From Cheiracanthium punctorium (lineage: Eukaryota > Arthropoda > Arachnida > Araneae > Cheiracanthiidae): a stretch of DNA of 64,000 nt. The translations under genes were made by a program, and so were the position numbers. The stretch lies in assembly GCA_038373885.1 (NCBI GenBank), contig JAWZYV010002491.1, forward strand, positions 248,001-312,000, written 5' to 3'. Below the pieces are notes generated by a model, which saw only the letters and a program-made list of their open reading frames with translations, ran no database searches and was not told the DNA's origin. This document shows, in pieces, positions 45,056 to 57,119 of the stretch (within the stretch, counting starts at the first letter, position 1; every line of letters starts with the position of its first letter).

Positions 45056-45470
45056 TTAACACGCTAAAAAAATTACTGTCTAAGAACAGATATTAAATCT
45101 AGAAATTACATTAAGAAAGACACCATTTAAAATGCTCTTTGTAGAATCATTCTGTATTGAAAAAGACCCTCATCATGGAACTCTATCCCATCCGAGGCTA
45201 CATTTCCATAATACAAATAGGCAAAAACATTATAAACGTTTTGCAGGTTTTCACACGGTAAAAAAATTACTGTCTAAGTAACAGATATTAAATTTAGAAT
45301 ATTTATATTAAGTAAGACACCTTTTAAAATGCTCTTGGCAGAATCATTAGTTTCTATTGAGAAAGACTATCATCATGGCAAGACAAACTTTATTACAGGG
45401 ACTTCCTATCCCATTTGAATCTGCACTTCCATAATAAAAATAGGCAAAATCAGTATAAACATTTTGAAAC
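45056..45470. repeat. Tandem duplication, two diverged units of about 190-210 bp
   Basis: aaaaaaattactgtctaag occurs at about 45065 and 45259. Each is followed by acagatattaaat, then ttaaaatgctctt, agaatcatt and tccataata.aaataggcaaaa. Unit 2 has an extra ~30 bp near 45385. Confidence 0.75.
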
Positions 45471-47440
45471 CTCTTTTATTTAACGCTTAAATGCATGAAT
45501 TTTAAACACGCTCGCTGTAGGTCACGCAATAACCACGAGTGTCAGCTGAATTTCCTATATCAGTTTTCTGAATAACTAATTAATTTTTCGAAAAGAAGGC
45601 AGTTCGAAATAAATATTTGAAATTATCATTGTTCAAGGCATGAATATTTATTATCAAAAACTGTATTTAATATGTGAAACTGTCAAAAGACATAAGGCTT
45701 GTAGTCTAATCCGGCATTGAACTTGTTTTAAATGTACGATGCAGATCTGCATCGGTATGAATTTAATGGTAATGATTAAATAAATGAGGCATCTGAGTAA
45801 AGCATGGCCAAATTAAATCAAGTAAAGGAGATGTATAAACAGTACGAGTAAAAGAGAAGAGCATTTGAATAAATAAAATTAGACTTCCGTCTGAAAATTA
45901 TTTCGAATTCAAAAATTTTGCGATCTCTATCAACACATCCTGCATATAGAAAGCGACCCCTAGTCACGTGACGTTTCTTGCGCAAAGGGGTGTATGCAAA
46001 GTGTCAGCACCGTAGCCTGTGTATCTTGTGAGCGACAGACAGTAGCAGTATTTGATGTCAGATCTCTTGAAGAAACCACCATACCTCACGTGCCTGACGA
46101 GAAACACGATTTTCGTTGCTGACACATCCTTTTGCCCTCGTAGAGTCATATATCCCTGTGTGTGTGGGGGGGGGGGGGTCTGGCTATCTTACTGTGGGTA
46201 TCTCAGACCAAGATGACCACAACCTCCTAATTCAGATGACTCTGCTAGAGCAAACGGATGTGACATAAATGTCAGCACTGCAGCCAGTCTTTCTCTTTAG
46301 CCACAGTAGCTCGAAAACTACCTGAAAATTGAAATAATTCGTCTCTGTGCTTTAGAAAAATAAGATATACGTGATTCTTGAAATAATGAATTTGCTTGTT
46401 TTAGATAACTTTTTCCATACAAAAAGTATATGTGTTTGAATAATTTTAAAGGTAGGTATAAAAGAGTTTTATTTGTGAAAATGTATATTTATAATGTTTT
46501 TGCATATTTGTATTATGATTTACACTATCTTAGTATAAAATTTAATAAATCTTTGACATCCCCTTAATTTACATGAGAGTCATGAATGCTATAACGTCCA
46601 ATACTACTATGTCCTACAGTCAGCAGTATTTACTTCCTGCTACTCCAACATTACCTTCGATATTGCAATCCTACCTATACACGAAAGATCGAGTAGGACT
46701 TCTTGCCTTTAGCATGTTGTTGTCCAGGGATCCCGACACGAATTCAAGATCCCTTTTGTAAACATAAAATTATCTAGTTTAGATTTCTGGTGTTTTAAAA
46801 TTTTTAACACGTGAGTGCGGAAACAAAATGCAGAGAATGGAGAAGACATTTATTCACTCGGTACCTACTTATGAGCGCTGGTAGATAAGATACTGAACCC
46901 TATCGGACCATGGAAGTATGATGACCCAGAGAACTGCTCATGTGTGCAGTAGTCCCCCTGCAGTTTCAGGCTGTTTTATCCTGTTGTAGACAGCTTAGAG
47001 CACCTTAAAATGTCCTCCGTTCATAGACTCAGTGTTCTTTGCCTCAGCTGAAAACCAAATTTTTTAATCTGCTTAAACATGGCAGTAGTATCTTTTAGTG
47101 ATACTCTTAGTAATGCTCTTATATTTCCTGACCCTAAAATCAGGGTTTTATAATCTAAATTTTAGACTCATGCCCGCGTCACAAGGATTTTTCTTTTCAA
47201 AAATCTCTTCGATTTTCATGTATTACATGCGATAACAAAAACTGCATTTACTTTAGTTTATGATTTTGAGCAAAACGTTTTTATAAATTAGCTTTATCTC
47301 ATACCAAAGTGAAATTAAAAAAAATTCTTTACCCTAAGAGAGTGGGGTAATATTATATCCCCCAATTTGAAGACACCCAAATGTTATATATCTATATACT
47401 TTTTCTTTCAATAGAGATATATTACTCATCATTTCCACGA

Positions 47441-47570
47441 TTAAGATGTGTACCACAGTGTTCTAGACGTTAAGGTCCGTTCCCGTAAGAACACCGAAAG
47501 CGAAGCAGCATCTCGCTTGGACAAGCAGTGAAGGGTGAAATCTCGGCAGGATGGCCGTGGTACTATGCAC
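47441..47570 (+). ncRNA. 5S-rRNA-like segment, array unit 1/2
   Basis: taccacagtg, then gttcccgtaagaacaccgaa, then agcgaagcagcatctcgctt and gtgaagggtgaaatc line up in order with the 5S rRNA landmarks TACCAC, CGTCCGATCACCGAA, AAGCAGxxTCGGGC (box A) and GGATGGGTGACC (box C). Overall identity is moderate, so a working 5S gene is unlikely. A 5S-derived pseudogene or Pol III promoter is plausible. Chance similarity is not excluded. Confidence 0.4.
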
Positions 47571-48628
47571 TCTGATGGGAGCTGGCACACGTACGTTTCG
47601 ACGAAAAAATGTTTTCGTCTTCCTCAGTCAAAGCCCTTCGTCACAAGGAACAGAATGAGTTAGTTGCGAAATTGTATATTTATTATGTTTTTGCATATTT
47701 CGATTATCATGTACACCATATTAGTACTAAATTTAATAAATCTTTGACATCCCCTTCGTTTCCCGCAGAGTCATGAATGCTATAACGTCGAACACTACTA
47801 TGTCCTACAGTCAGCAGCAATTGTTTCCTGCTACTTCAACATTACCTGCGATATTGCAAGCCTACCGATACACGAAAGATCGAGTAGGACTTCTTGACCT
47901 GAGGATGTATACTTGCTCCGGATTCGACACATACGCAAGATCCCTTTTGTAAACATAAAATTATCTAGTTTAGATTTCTGGTGTTTTAAAATTGTTAACA
48001 ACTGAGTGCGGAAACAAAGTGCAGAGAATGGAGAAGATATTTACTAACTCGCTACCTACTTACGAGCGCCGGTATATAAGATACTGAACCCTATCGGATC
48101 TTGGAAGTATGATGACCCAGGGCACTGCTCATGTGTGCAGTTGTCCCCCTGCAGTTTCAGGCTGTTTTATCCTGTTGTATACAACTTAGAGCACCTTAAA
48201 ATGCTCTTCGTTCATAGACGCGGTGTTCTTTCCCTCAGCTCAAAACCAAATTTTTTAATCTGCTTAAACATGGCTGTAGTACCTTTTAGTGATACTAGTA
48301 ATGCTCTTATATTTCCTGACCCTAAAATCAGGGTTTCATGATATGAAATTTAGACTCATGCCCGCGTCACAAGGATTTTTCTTTTCAAAAATCTCTTCGA
48401 TTTTCATGTATTACATGCGATAAAAAAAACTGCATTTACTTTAGTTTATGATTTTGAGCAAAACTTTTTTATAAATTAGCTTTATCTCATACCAAAGTGA
48501 AATTTAAAAAAATTCTTTACCCTAAGAGAGTGGGGTAATATTATATCCCCCAATTTGAAGACACCCAAATGTTATATATTTATATACTTTTTCTTTCAAG
48601 AGAGATATATTACTCATCATTTCCACGA

Positions 48629-48758
48629 TTAAGATGTGTACCGCAGTGTTCTAGACGTTAAGGTCCGTTCCCGTAAGAACACCGAAAGCGAAGCAGCATC
48701 TCGCTTGGCCAAGCAGTGAAGGGTGAAATCTCGGCAGGATGGCCGTGGTACTATGCAC
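48629..48758 (+). ncRNA. 5S-rRNA-like segment, array unit 2/3
   Basis: Differs from the first copy by a few bases (taccgcagtg, cttggccaagcag). The landmarks described for 47441-47570 are kept. Confidence 0.4.
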
Positions 48759-49815
48759 TCTGATGGGAGCTGGCACACGTACGTTTCGACGAAAAAATGT
48801 TTTCGTCTTCCTCAGTCAAAGCCCTTCGTCACAAGGAACAGAATGAGTTAGTTGTGAAATTGTATCTTTATTATGTTTTTGCATATTTCAATTATCATGT
48901 ACACCATATTAGTACTAAATTTAATAAATCTTTGACATCCCCTTCGTTTCCCGGAGAGTCATGAATGCTATAACGTCGAACACTACTATGTCCTACAGTC
49001 AGCAGCAATTATTTCCTGCTACTTCAACATTACCTGCAATATTGCAAGCCTACCGATACACGAAAGATCGAGTAGGACTTCTTGACCTAAGGATGTATAC
49101 ATGCTGCGGATTCGACACATACGCAAGATCCCTTTTGTAAACATAAAATTATCTAGTTTAGATTTCTGGTGTTTTAAAATTTTTAACAACTGAGTGCGAA
49201 AACAAAGTGCAGAGAATGGAGAAGATATTTACTAACTCGCTACCTACTTACGAGCGCCGGTATATAAGATACTGAACCCTATCGGACCTTGGAAGTATGA
49301 TGACCCAGGGCACTGCTCATGTGTGCAGTTGTCCCCCTGCAGTTTCAGGCTGTTTTATCCTGTTGTATACAACTTAGAGCACCTTAAAATGCTCTTCGTT
49401 CATAGACGCGGTGTTCTTTCCCTCAGCTCAAAACCAAAATTTTTTAATCTGCTTAAACATGGCTGTAGTACCTTTTAGTGATACTAGTAATGCTCTTATA
49501 TTTCCTGACCCTAAAATCAGGGTTTCATGATATGAAATTTAGACTCATGCCCGCGTCACAAGGATTTTTCTTTTCAAAAATCTCTTCGATTTTCATGTAT
49601 TACATGCGATAAAAAAAACTGCATTTACTTTAGTTTATGATTTTGAGCAAAACTTTTTTATAAATTAGCTTTATCTCATACCAAAGTGAAATTTAAAAAA
49701 ATTCTTTACCCTAAGAGAGTGGGGTAATATTATATCCCCCAATTTGAAGACACCCAAATGTTATATATATATACTTTTTCTTTCAAGAGAGATATATTAC
49801 TCATCATTTCCACGA

Positions 49816-49945
49816 TTAAGATGTGTACCGCAGTGTTCTAGACGTTAAGGTCCGTTCCCGTAAGAACACCGAAAGCGAAGCAGCATCTCGCTTGGCCAAG
49901 CAGTGAAGGGTGAAATCTCGGCAGGATGGCCGTGGTACTATGCAC
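49816..49945 (+). ncRNA. 5S-rRNA-like segment, array unit 3/4
   Basis: Same as the second copy through gtggtactatgcactctg. Downstream the unit begins to diverge. Confidence 0.4.
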
Positions 49946-50923
49946 TCTGTTGGGAGCTGGTGCACGTACGTTTCGACGAAAAAATGTTTTGGTCTTCCTC
50001 AGTCAAAGCCCTTCGTCACAAGGGACAGAGGGAGTTAGTTCTGAAATTGTATATTATGTTTTTGCATATTTGAATTATCATGTACACCATATTAGTACTA
50101 AATTTAATAAATATTTGACTATCCCCTTGATTTACCTGACAGTCGCCAATGCCATACGGTCGAATGCTACTTTGTCCTTACAGTCAGCAGCAATTACTTC
50201 ATGCTACTTCTACATTATCTGCGATATAGCAATTCTACCCGTACCCGAAAGATCGAGTAGGACTTCTTGACCCTCTACGTGAGTATTGTGACATATCCAA
50301 CACGAATGCAAGATTTTTTTTTAAACATACAATTATCTAGTTTAGATTTAAGTTTTTTTAACAATTTTAACAAGTGAGTACGGAAACAAAATGCAGAGAA
50401 TGGAAAAGACATTTATTCACTCGGTACCTACAACTGAGCGCCGGTACATAAGGTGCTGAACCCTATCGGACCATGGAAGTATGACGACCCAGGGCACTGC
50501 TCATCTGTGCAGTTGTCCGCCTGCAGTTTCAGGCTGTTTTATCCTGTTGTATACAACTTAGAGCACCTTAGAATGTCCTCCGTTCATAGACGCAGTGCTC
50601 CTTGCCTCAGCTGAAAACCAAATTTTTTACTCTGCTTAAACATGGTAGTAGTGCCTTTTAGTGATACCAGCAATACTCTTATATTTCCTGACGTCAAAAT
50701 CAGGGTTTCATAATCTGAATTTTAGACTCATGCCCGCGTCACAAGAATTTTTTTTCAAAAATCTCTTTGGTTTTCATGTATTACATGCGATAAAAAAAAC
50801 TGCATTTCGTTTAGTTTATGGTTTTGAGCAAAACTTTTTTATAAGTTAGCTTTCTCTATCGTGAGCTTTCATATTAAGTTAGCTTTGTCTATCCTTTGAT
50901 CACGAGAACAACCACAAACATTT

Positions 50924-51825
50924 TGTTGCAGAAAACTCTCTTGTTTCCTAGCTTCTTCGTTCTAAAGTAAAGCAGATATAGAAACTTCTACTAAAGAGTC
51001 CACTGGTTAGGATGGAACACGAATGTTATTGCTTCTAGAACTTCTTCGAACAATGAGCTGTACAAAATTCAGAAGCACAATCAGCCAGTGATGTGTTTTT
51101 AATAGTTCGCTTAGTATAGAAGCTTTCACAAATGCTGTATTTCTCACATAAAATAAAGCACATCAACAGGTAAAAATTCAGTGGAAATATACGAGGGATA
51201 ACATTAACAGTCCCTCAAGAATCAGCAATAAAAAATTTATACACGACACTTAAAAACAAAGCTTCATAAACAAGCGAAAACATCGCTTCCATAGCATCAA
51301 TACAAAGCCTCAAGCTTTCACGGACATCTGCTCTTGACGGAAGCAGAAGCGAGACTGACCTGTGAAACCAGCTGTGCTTTTATAATCAACTACGAACACC
51401 GTAGAAGGCTCCAGAGAGAACCATCTGTGGAATTTACTAGAACACACTCGATTATGATTGCGTAATACAACAGTTAGGCTATTCAGCATGTCGTTGCATA
51501 AAAACTAACTTTACAAGCGCGATTGTGGAAAACCGCCAAATACCATAATGTCACCAAGCTTGGCAACTTTTGGCGAAATATCGCCAAATTTGGCACCAAA
51601 AATAAGTCCCCAAATGTGAAGTTACTGAAGGCCTAGGACCAATATTTCTCGAGATTTCTAGTAATTGCTATACAAACCAATGGGAAAATCCAAAACTTCA
51701 TGTCTCGCGTTCTAGTTGACCGATTTTGATGCAACAAGAAGCAAAATTTAACTATTGGACGCGTAGAATACGAATGTTTTACTCTTAAACCTCAGGACTT
51801 CAGGTTGTCCCGAAAATTCGTAACA
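50924..51825 (-). repeat. Solo LTR related to the gypsy element, minus strand
   Basis: In reverse it starts tgttacgaattttcggga and ends ctgcaaca. It shares with the gypsy LTRs the motif ccaaatttggcgatatttcg, then gccaaaagttgccaagcttg, ttttcactgaatttttacct and gaagcaataacattcgtg. It is clearly more diverged than the two LTRs are from each other, so it is an older insertion or a sister family. No internal region is present, as after LTR-LTR recombination. Flanks attt/atat are an imperfect TSD. Confidence 0.88.
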
Positions 51826-52929
51826 ATATGTTAACATGAGATGACAAAATTTTATTATTGGGAACACCTAGACCTTTCAAGGCTACATTTCCAGTTTCTT
51901 AGTTACAATCCTTTTTTGTTCAAACATTAAAAAAATGGCACCTCCATCTTAGGCGTGGTCACGTCAAGAAAAAACTTTTTTTTTTTTTTAGACTGTAAGT
52001 CATAAATCAGCAATATGTACATAGATAAGAAATGAGATAACAATATAAATGATTGGTAATGAACATATTTTAGAAACAATATACACAAAAACAGTAATTA
52101 GAATAATGGTTGGAAAGTTCCTAATCTGTACTTCCTATTGGTTTTGGCGGTATATCCCTAGATTTGGCTGCCATAAGTCTCTGCAGGAAGCACTTATATA
52201 ATTTTACTTTATTTTGACGGCTGAGGTTATTTTGGAAAAGCAACTTCTCTAGTTTTTTTTTTTCTTTTTCTCGCTCAAACCATTTTGTTTCCTGCATAAA
52301 GCACCTGTGCTTTTCATCTCAGGCAGGAGTCAACACCCAAATCGTAATGATACCCAAGACTGTAGATAAGATGACCAAGATGTAATGATACATCTTTCTT
52401 GCCCATAAAAATAAAAATAATCAAACTGCATCTACAAAATGTCCTTACCAAGCTGCAGCTCCAAAACCAAAATGATGAGATCTAGATATTTCTGAATTTA
52501 ATATCCGTAATCATATAATAAATAAAAATAATGTCTCCCAAGAAATTTGTCCCAAGACTTATCGACATCTTTCTTGTTCTGGTCAAGTTCTATTTTTATG
52601 TATTTAGAGGTTTCTAAACTGTTTTCTGCTATTAGTCAAGTGAACAGCATTACATTTTAGAAGGGTTAATTTTAGTTTTCTGTTTTTGGAACCAGGTTTC
52701 TAAGATATCTATGTGGAGCTGTTAATATGTTAAAACGTTCCGTTTCGAAACATTTTACACAGCGTTCGAGTTGATTTCCTGTGTGATGAGGGTTATATTT
52801 TGTTTATTATTTTGATTAAATTTTTTTTTTAATTTATCTTACATTCAGCAAATTTTGTAGTTGTTCCTCAGCGGTATCATCGTGAACAATTCATTTGCGA
52901 GTTTTGAAGTGAATAAGTATTTCATATGC
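51826..52929. other. No supported gene; possible LINE relic on the minus strand
   Basis: The minus strand near 52630-52700 reads ETWFQKQKTKINPSK, which recalls the thumb region of LINE reverse transcriptases (WxxKWxIKINPxKT). Stops follow at once and no other RT motif was found. Confidence 0.2.
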
Positions 52930-53262
52930 AGAGCTGACAACTTCAACGGAATATAATTAACTCCTTTTTGGAAACAAAATTTTTTTCTAACTCTTTTACA
53001 AAACAGTACCCAGATTACACATCAGCATAGCTACCGACTTTTACGCTTTTATAGGAAAATTTCCAATTTCAACTTTCGAAAAGTTTTGTTCCAGGTTAAA
53101 ATTTCGCAATTTTTAAAGTTCGAGCTATAGAGAATTAAATAATACTCTTGAATGAAGCATGAAATTTGTCAGCAAGCACCAGTATAAAGCTTTTTCTATA
53201 TTTTAGGCAAAACATTATTATTTTCAGAGTGATTAATTATATTCTCTAACTGTTCGTAATTT
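52930..53262. mobile_element. TA-MITE relic, lengthened by insertion
   Basis: Left gctgacaacttcaacggaat, then ataattaactcc; right gtgattaattatattctcta. The extra length includes a second left-like end (catagctaccgac) at 53026, so two overlapping MITEs are possible. Confidence 0.5.
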
Positions 53263-53926
53263 TAACTATTTCATATATGAAATTTATAAATTTTTACCCG
53301 ACTTCCTTTGGAAAAATAATGACCTTCGCTGTTTTTGAAATTACGATTTGATATATCCTCGGGACATTTTTTTCCCTTTTTCTAAAATAATGTATTTTGT
53401 ATAACAAAATTAATCAATTCAATTTACACTCAGGTAAGTACCAATGCATGCGTAAAGGAAATAATTTTATGAATAAAATTTTTATAATGATTTCACAGCT
53501 TCCATTATCCTCTACAATATCTTACGACTACTTTTCATCTTGGAGGCGAGATATATAGAATACGGCCCTGACATTTTGGACAAACACCTTTGCTTGCGAA
53601 GAGTCATGTGACGTAAGGGGTTTGGCAATGACAGTCGCACCACCTTGGTTGCGTTACTTTTCTGGTGCAATTGGGTACTACTAAAATGTTATCACGTTAG
53701 CCTGTATATCTCGTTAGCCTCGGTGGTTTACGAAGAGCTCGATTCATTTGTTTTAACTCTTTTCTGACGATTGCTACACATACGCACCATTATGAAACAC
53801 TCATTTCTCGGCAAGCGTGTCAGAGCGTTTTTGCATTCATCCCCGGCCGATGCCTATTTCAGTGTCCTGGAATGTTTGAAAGACTATAACTAACTAACTT
53901 GCTATTTTTTGTTATACATAAGCATA

Positions 53927-54101
53927 GGTGTCAAGTATTATGGTTATATAACTAAGAACTTCTTGCGAACGCTAATTTTGTGTTTTAGATACCCCATAAC
54001 TTCTGAGCTAAGAGCGTGAGCCGATTACTGTTTTGGAAAAATATGAAAAGAATTTACCGTTTAGAAAAAGTGGTTAATTATATTCCGTAATACTTGTTAC
54101 G
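53927..54101. mobile_element. TA-MITE, GGTGCCAAGTATTACGG subtype
   Basis: TA|ggtgtcaagtattatgg and ccgtaatacttgttacg|TA. The right inner core gtggttaattatatt is intact. Confidence 0.82.
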
Positions 54102-54152
54102 TATACGTAAAATGCGTATAGAAAGGGTAATCAAACTATCATTTATTATGTA

Positions 54153-54928
54153 CAGGGTGGCCATAATTAAACAGCAAGTGTTCAAGGGGTGCTGGAGAGA
54201 AAACTAACGAGAATATTCCAGTGAAATTTTGTATCTACACGTTTCAGAACATGCGCAAGTCAAATATGCAAAAAAAATCGTCAGTTTTACCCGATAGATG
54301 GCGCTGTACCGTATTTCAAAGCTCCGCGGTGGCATATACAACTTCCAAAACCGATAGATAGAGCATAGTGGCATTCTAAGAGGCATATAAACAATATAAA
54401 ACATCATTTACAGTTTATCAAAATTCCATACAATTCGCTTCAGTAATTAAATTTTTACAGTAACATGTAATCAAAAATTAACGTAAATTAAGATCACAAA
54501 TTAAACAATTCATAAAGACGCTTTGGAAAACAATTAAACATTATTATTCTCATTGACACTCATTGGACCTCTTCTTAATCGTTTCATACGCCGGTATTCT
54601 TTCAGAGTAGCTGAATAATTGCTACCATTCTGATAGAATATCTTCAATAACAATGCACGTTCCTTCTTATTCAGAGTCATGATTGACCATTACTCAATGT
54701 GGTCTTGTTTTTACACTGTTCGATGGGCTTAAAATTTGCATATATGACGTCCATAAGCATTGAAACACGATATAGCGCCATCTATCGGGTGAAAATGGCG
54801 ATTTTTTTATTGCATATTTGACTTGCGCATGTTCTGAAACGTGTAGATACCAAGTTTCACTGGAATATTCCTGGTAGTTTTCTGTCCAGCGCTCCTTGAA
54901 CACTTGCAGTATAATTATGGCCACCCTG
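54153..54928 (-). mobile_element. Long-TIR DNA transposon with gene relic (CAGGGTGGCC ends)
   Basis: TA|cagggtggccataatta and taattatggccaccctg|TA. The arms stay inverted for about 170-200 bp (for example gtttcagaacatgcgcaagt and its inverse). The middle keeps a short minus-strand ORF from the 5' end of a transposase gene. The total is 776 bp, so most of the gene has been deleted. TA target and ends suggest the Tc1/mariner group. Confidence 0.9.
54534..54680 (-). pseudogene. Transposase N-terminus (helix-turn-helix), truncated, 48 codons
   Basis: Begins MTLNKKERALLLKIFYQNGS and continues ATLKEYRRMKRLRRGPMS before a stop. ER..LLK.FYQNG.N...TLKEYRR is the start of the DNA-binding helix-turn-helix found at the N-terminus of some mariner-like transposases and related arthropod proteins. 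No catalytic domain remains. Its position just inside the TIR, reading inward, fits the 5' end of the original gene. Confidence 0.65.
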
Positions 54929-55019
54929 TACAAGCGATGTTGTAAACTTTCCCGTTTCCGAAAGTACGAGCGGGATATCTTGTCCTTTTCGAGTGATAAT
55001 TAAGATTCGCTGCGGTTGA

Positions 55020-55465
55020 TAAACCTTTTTTTAGTAAAAATTGTCGAGTTTAAATTTCTGGTTTTTAAAAGTTTTTAAAACGTGAATGAGAGTACAAAGT
55101 GCAGAAAATGGCGAAAGCATTTAAACAACCAGCAGCTAATTGTAGTTGATAGTGCATAAGATAAAGAACACTAGTAGACGATTTAAGTATGATGATCCAG
55201 GGCTCTCGGCCTGCTCCGCAGTTGTCCATGAAGCGCCCCGCAGTATGAAGCTGTTTTCTCCTCTTGCTACGTGGATGCACGTTAGAACAACCTAAAATGT
55301 CCTACGTTCAAGCCGCAGTGTTCCTTGCCTCAGCTAAAAAATCAGATTTTTCAGTCTGCTTAAACATGGTAGTAATATCTACTCCTCTTTTAATTGTTGA
55401 ATTAGTCTAGTATTGCCCTTATATTTCCTGACCTCAAAAGCAGGGTTTCGTCATCTTAAACTGCT
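55020..55465. repeat. Diverged single copy of part of the 1.19-kb array unit
   Basis: aatttctggtttttaaaag, then agagtacaaagtgcagaaaa, gtatgatgatccagggc, aaaatgtcctacgttca and atatttcctgacctcaaaa match unit sequence near 47970-48330 in order. Identity is clearly lower than between array units. The 5S-like segment is not present. Confidence 0.75.
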
Positions 55466-55561
55466 GAATGACGCCCAAATCACATTTTTTTTTACAGAAT
55501 ACCTTCTCAGATCTCATACACATCACATGTGATACAAAAAAACTCCATGGAATGTATCTGC

Positions 55562-55740
55562 AGAATTTCCAAACGCTCCGAAATACAATTAACCACTTTT
55601 ATAAACGGTAATTTTTCTTAATTATGATTTTTTTCGGAAACTCCAAAGCAAAAACTCTGAACCATTTTGCGGTACTTTAAGCCCAAAATTTTATTTTTTT
55701 AAAAAGTGGTTAATTATATTCCAGTGCAATTGGCAACTCT
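55562..55740. mobile_element. TA-MITE, GAGTTGCCAAC subtype
   Basis: Left agaatttccaaacgctccga, then acaattaaccac; right gtggttaattatattccagt, then caattggcaactct. It lies within or next to the diverged array-unit copy. Confidence 0.72.
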
Positions 55741-56183
55741 GTTTTTGCAATTTTCTAAATAAGTTCCTTGAATTTTTTTCACGGCGTCTCAATAAAATAT
55801 TTTTAAAAAATCTATACGTATATGTATATGCGCATGAGTTAAATAATGAATGTTGAATTTTATTCATATTAATACAGCATTAATGCCATTTCAGGGAAAA
55901 TAGAATTTAGATTTTGCCCTACACCTAAATGTTATACTTATTTTTTGAAGAGATGTACTTTATTCATCATTTCCACGAAGAAGATGTTAAAATGTTCTGT
56001 TTCGAAATACTTAACACAAAATGCATGCTGGTTTCCGGTCCGAGGAGCATAACTTGTATAAATTTCTGATTGAACATTTTTAAAAATTAATTTTGTAGAC
56101 AGAAAATTCCGAGGTTTTTACTCAGCGCTATCATCATTAATAATTCATTTATGAGGTTTAAAGTTATAATCATGTCATACGCA

Positions 56184-56373
56184 GAGCTACCAAATTCTAC
56201 GCGAGTATAATCAACCACTTTTTGTAAACATGATATTTTTCTGCTCTTTTTTTGTGCAAAACATTACCCAGCAAGCACACACAGGTTCTCTGAACGTCTA
56301 TTAACGTTCAGAAAACGTCTTCTGAACGTTAATAGACGTTCAGAGAACCTGTGTGTGTTTGCTGGGTAGCATA
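56184..56373. mobile_element. TA-MITE left half with the palindrome inserted
   Basis: agagctaccaaattctacgc, then gtataatcaaccac, breaks off at 56266 where the 100-bp palindrome begins. After it only tagcata remains before the next MITE. The same MITE type at 52930 continues past the equivalent point (caaaacagtaccc). Confidence 0.5.
56267..56366. repeat. About 100-bp near-perfect palindrome, copy 2
   Basis: cccagcaagcacacacagg ... cctgtgtgtgtttgctggg between TA at 56265 and TA at 56367. It differs from copy 1 at only a few positions, most of them in the arms, and some of the changes restore pairing. Confidence 0.9.
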
Positions 56374-56534
56374 GCTGCCAACTACTACGGAATATAATTA
56401 ACCACTTTTTTAAAGAAGAATTTTCAGCTTAAAATATAGCAAAATTTTTGCACGACGCGGGCGAGCTTGTCAAAATAGTAAAAAAATATGCTGTTTACAA
56501 AAAGTGATTAATTATATTCCGTAGTAGTTGGCGC
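56374..56534. mobile_element. TA-MITE, GCTGCCAAC subtype
   Basis: TA|gctgccaactactacggaa; right ttccgtagtagttggc. The extreme right end has changed (gcgcc). It follows the palindrome after five bases. Confidence 0.82.
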
Positions 56535-57119
56535 CAAAGCTTTCAAACAGTTTAATTTCACTTTAAATCTTGCATTTTTTTTATAAAGATCGAAATACTG
56601 TTATTTTTAAAAATATGTATACCCAAGCGGAGACATACATGGTTTTCATATTAATCGTAAAATTTTATGCACATGTATTAAAATAATCAAAGTTTGCTAA
56701 TTGAAGGGTGGTTATAATTAAAATCCCCCTACAAACAGCATTCTGCAGCTGTAACCGGTGAGGAGATTGCTACCAGATTTAGCATATGCACTGTTTGCTT
56801 GAGATGCTCCCAAGGGAATTTTTCAGAACATTTAGTTAAAAAAATGCCCACTGGATGGCACATTGCGTGGTGAAATCAGCGCAGATATTACCCAAAGTAG
56901 TGAATAAATGCCTAAAACCTATTGAATAAAGATTAAAATTGTTTTATTATTTCGAATTAGCCATTATTCATTAAATTTGCCATGATTCATTAAATTTGCC
57001 TTTTTACATGCAAAACGCCACCTAGTGGACATTTTTTGAAGTAAATTTTTTTCGAAATTCCTTCACCACATATCGTGTATAATATCGTGTATATCAGCCA
57101 TGAACAGAGACTCTCTTAA

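Larger units (their letters stand above)
46440..50870. repeat. Tandem array, 3.7 units of about 1.19 kb
   Basis: Landmark ataaatctttgacatcccct-like sequence recurs at about 46543, 47735, 48924 and 50109. aggtccgttcccgtaagaac recurs at 47473, 48661 and 49849. The period is about 1185-1192 bp. Units 2 and 3 are nearly identical. Units 1 and 4 are more diverged, as in arrays homogenised from the middle. Short ORFs inside (for example 49926-50270) are not conserved between units, so no gene is called. Immediately before the array is a (TG)n/G13 run at 46157-46178. Confidence 0.92.

Noticed and set aside
46573..50270. ORFs of 60-114 codons within the tandem array as genes
   Set aside because: They are not conserved between units of the same array and differ in frame and length, as expected for chance ORFs in a repeat.
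52300..52710. LINE reverse transcriptase fragment on the minus strand
   Set aside because: Only one short motif (KTKINPSK) was seen; stops surround it and no catalytic FADD or similar motif was found.
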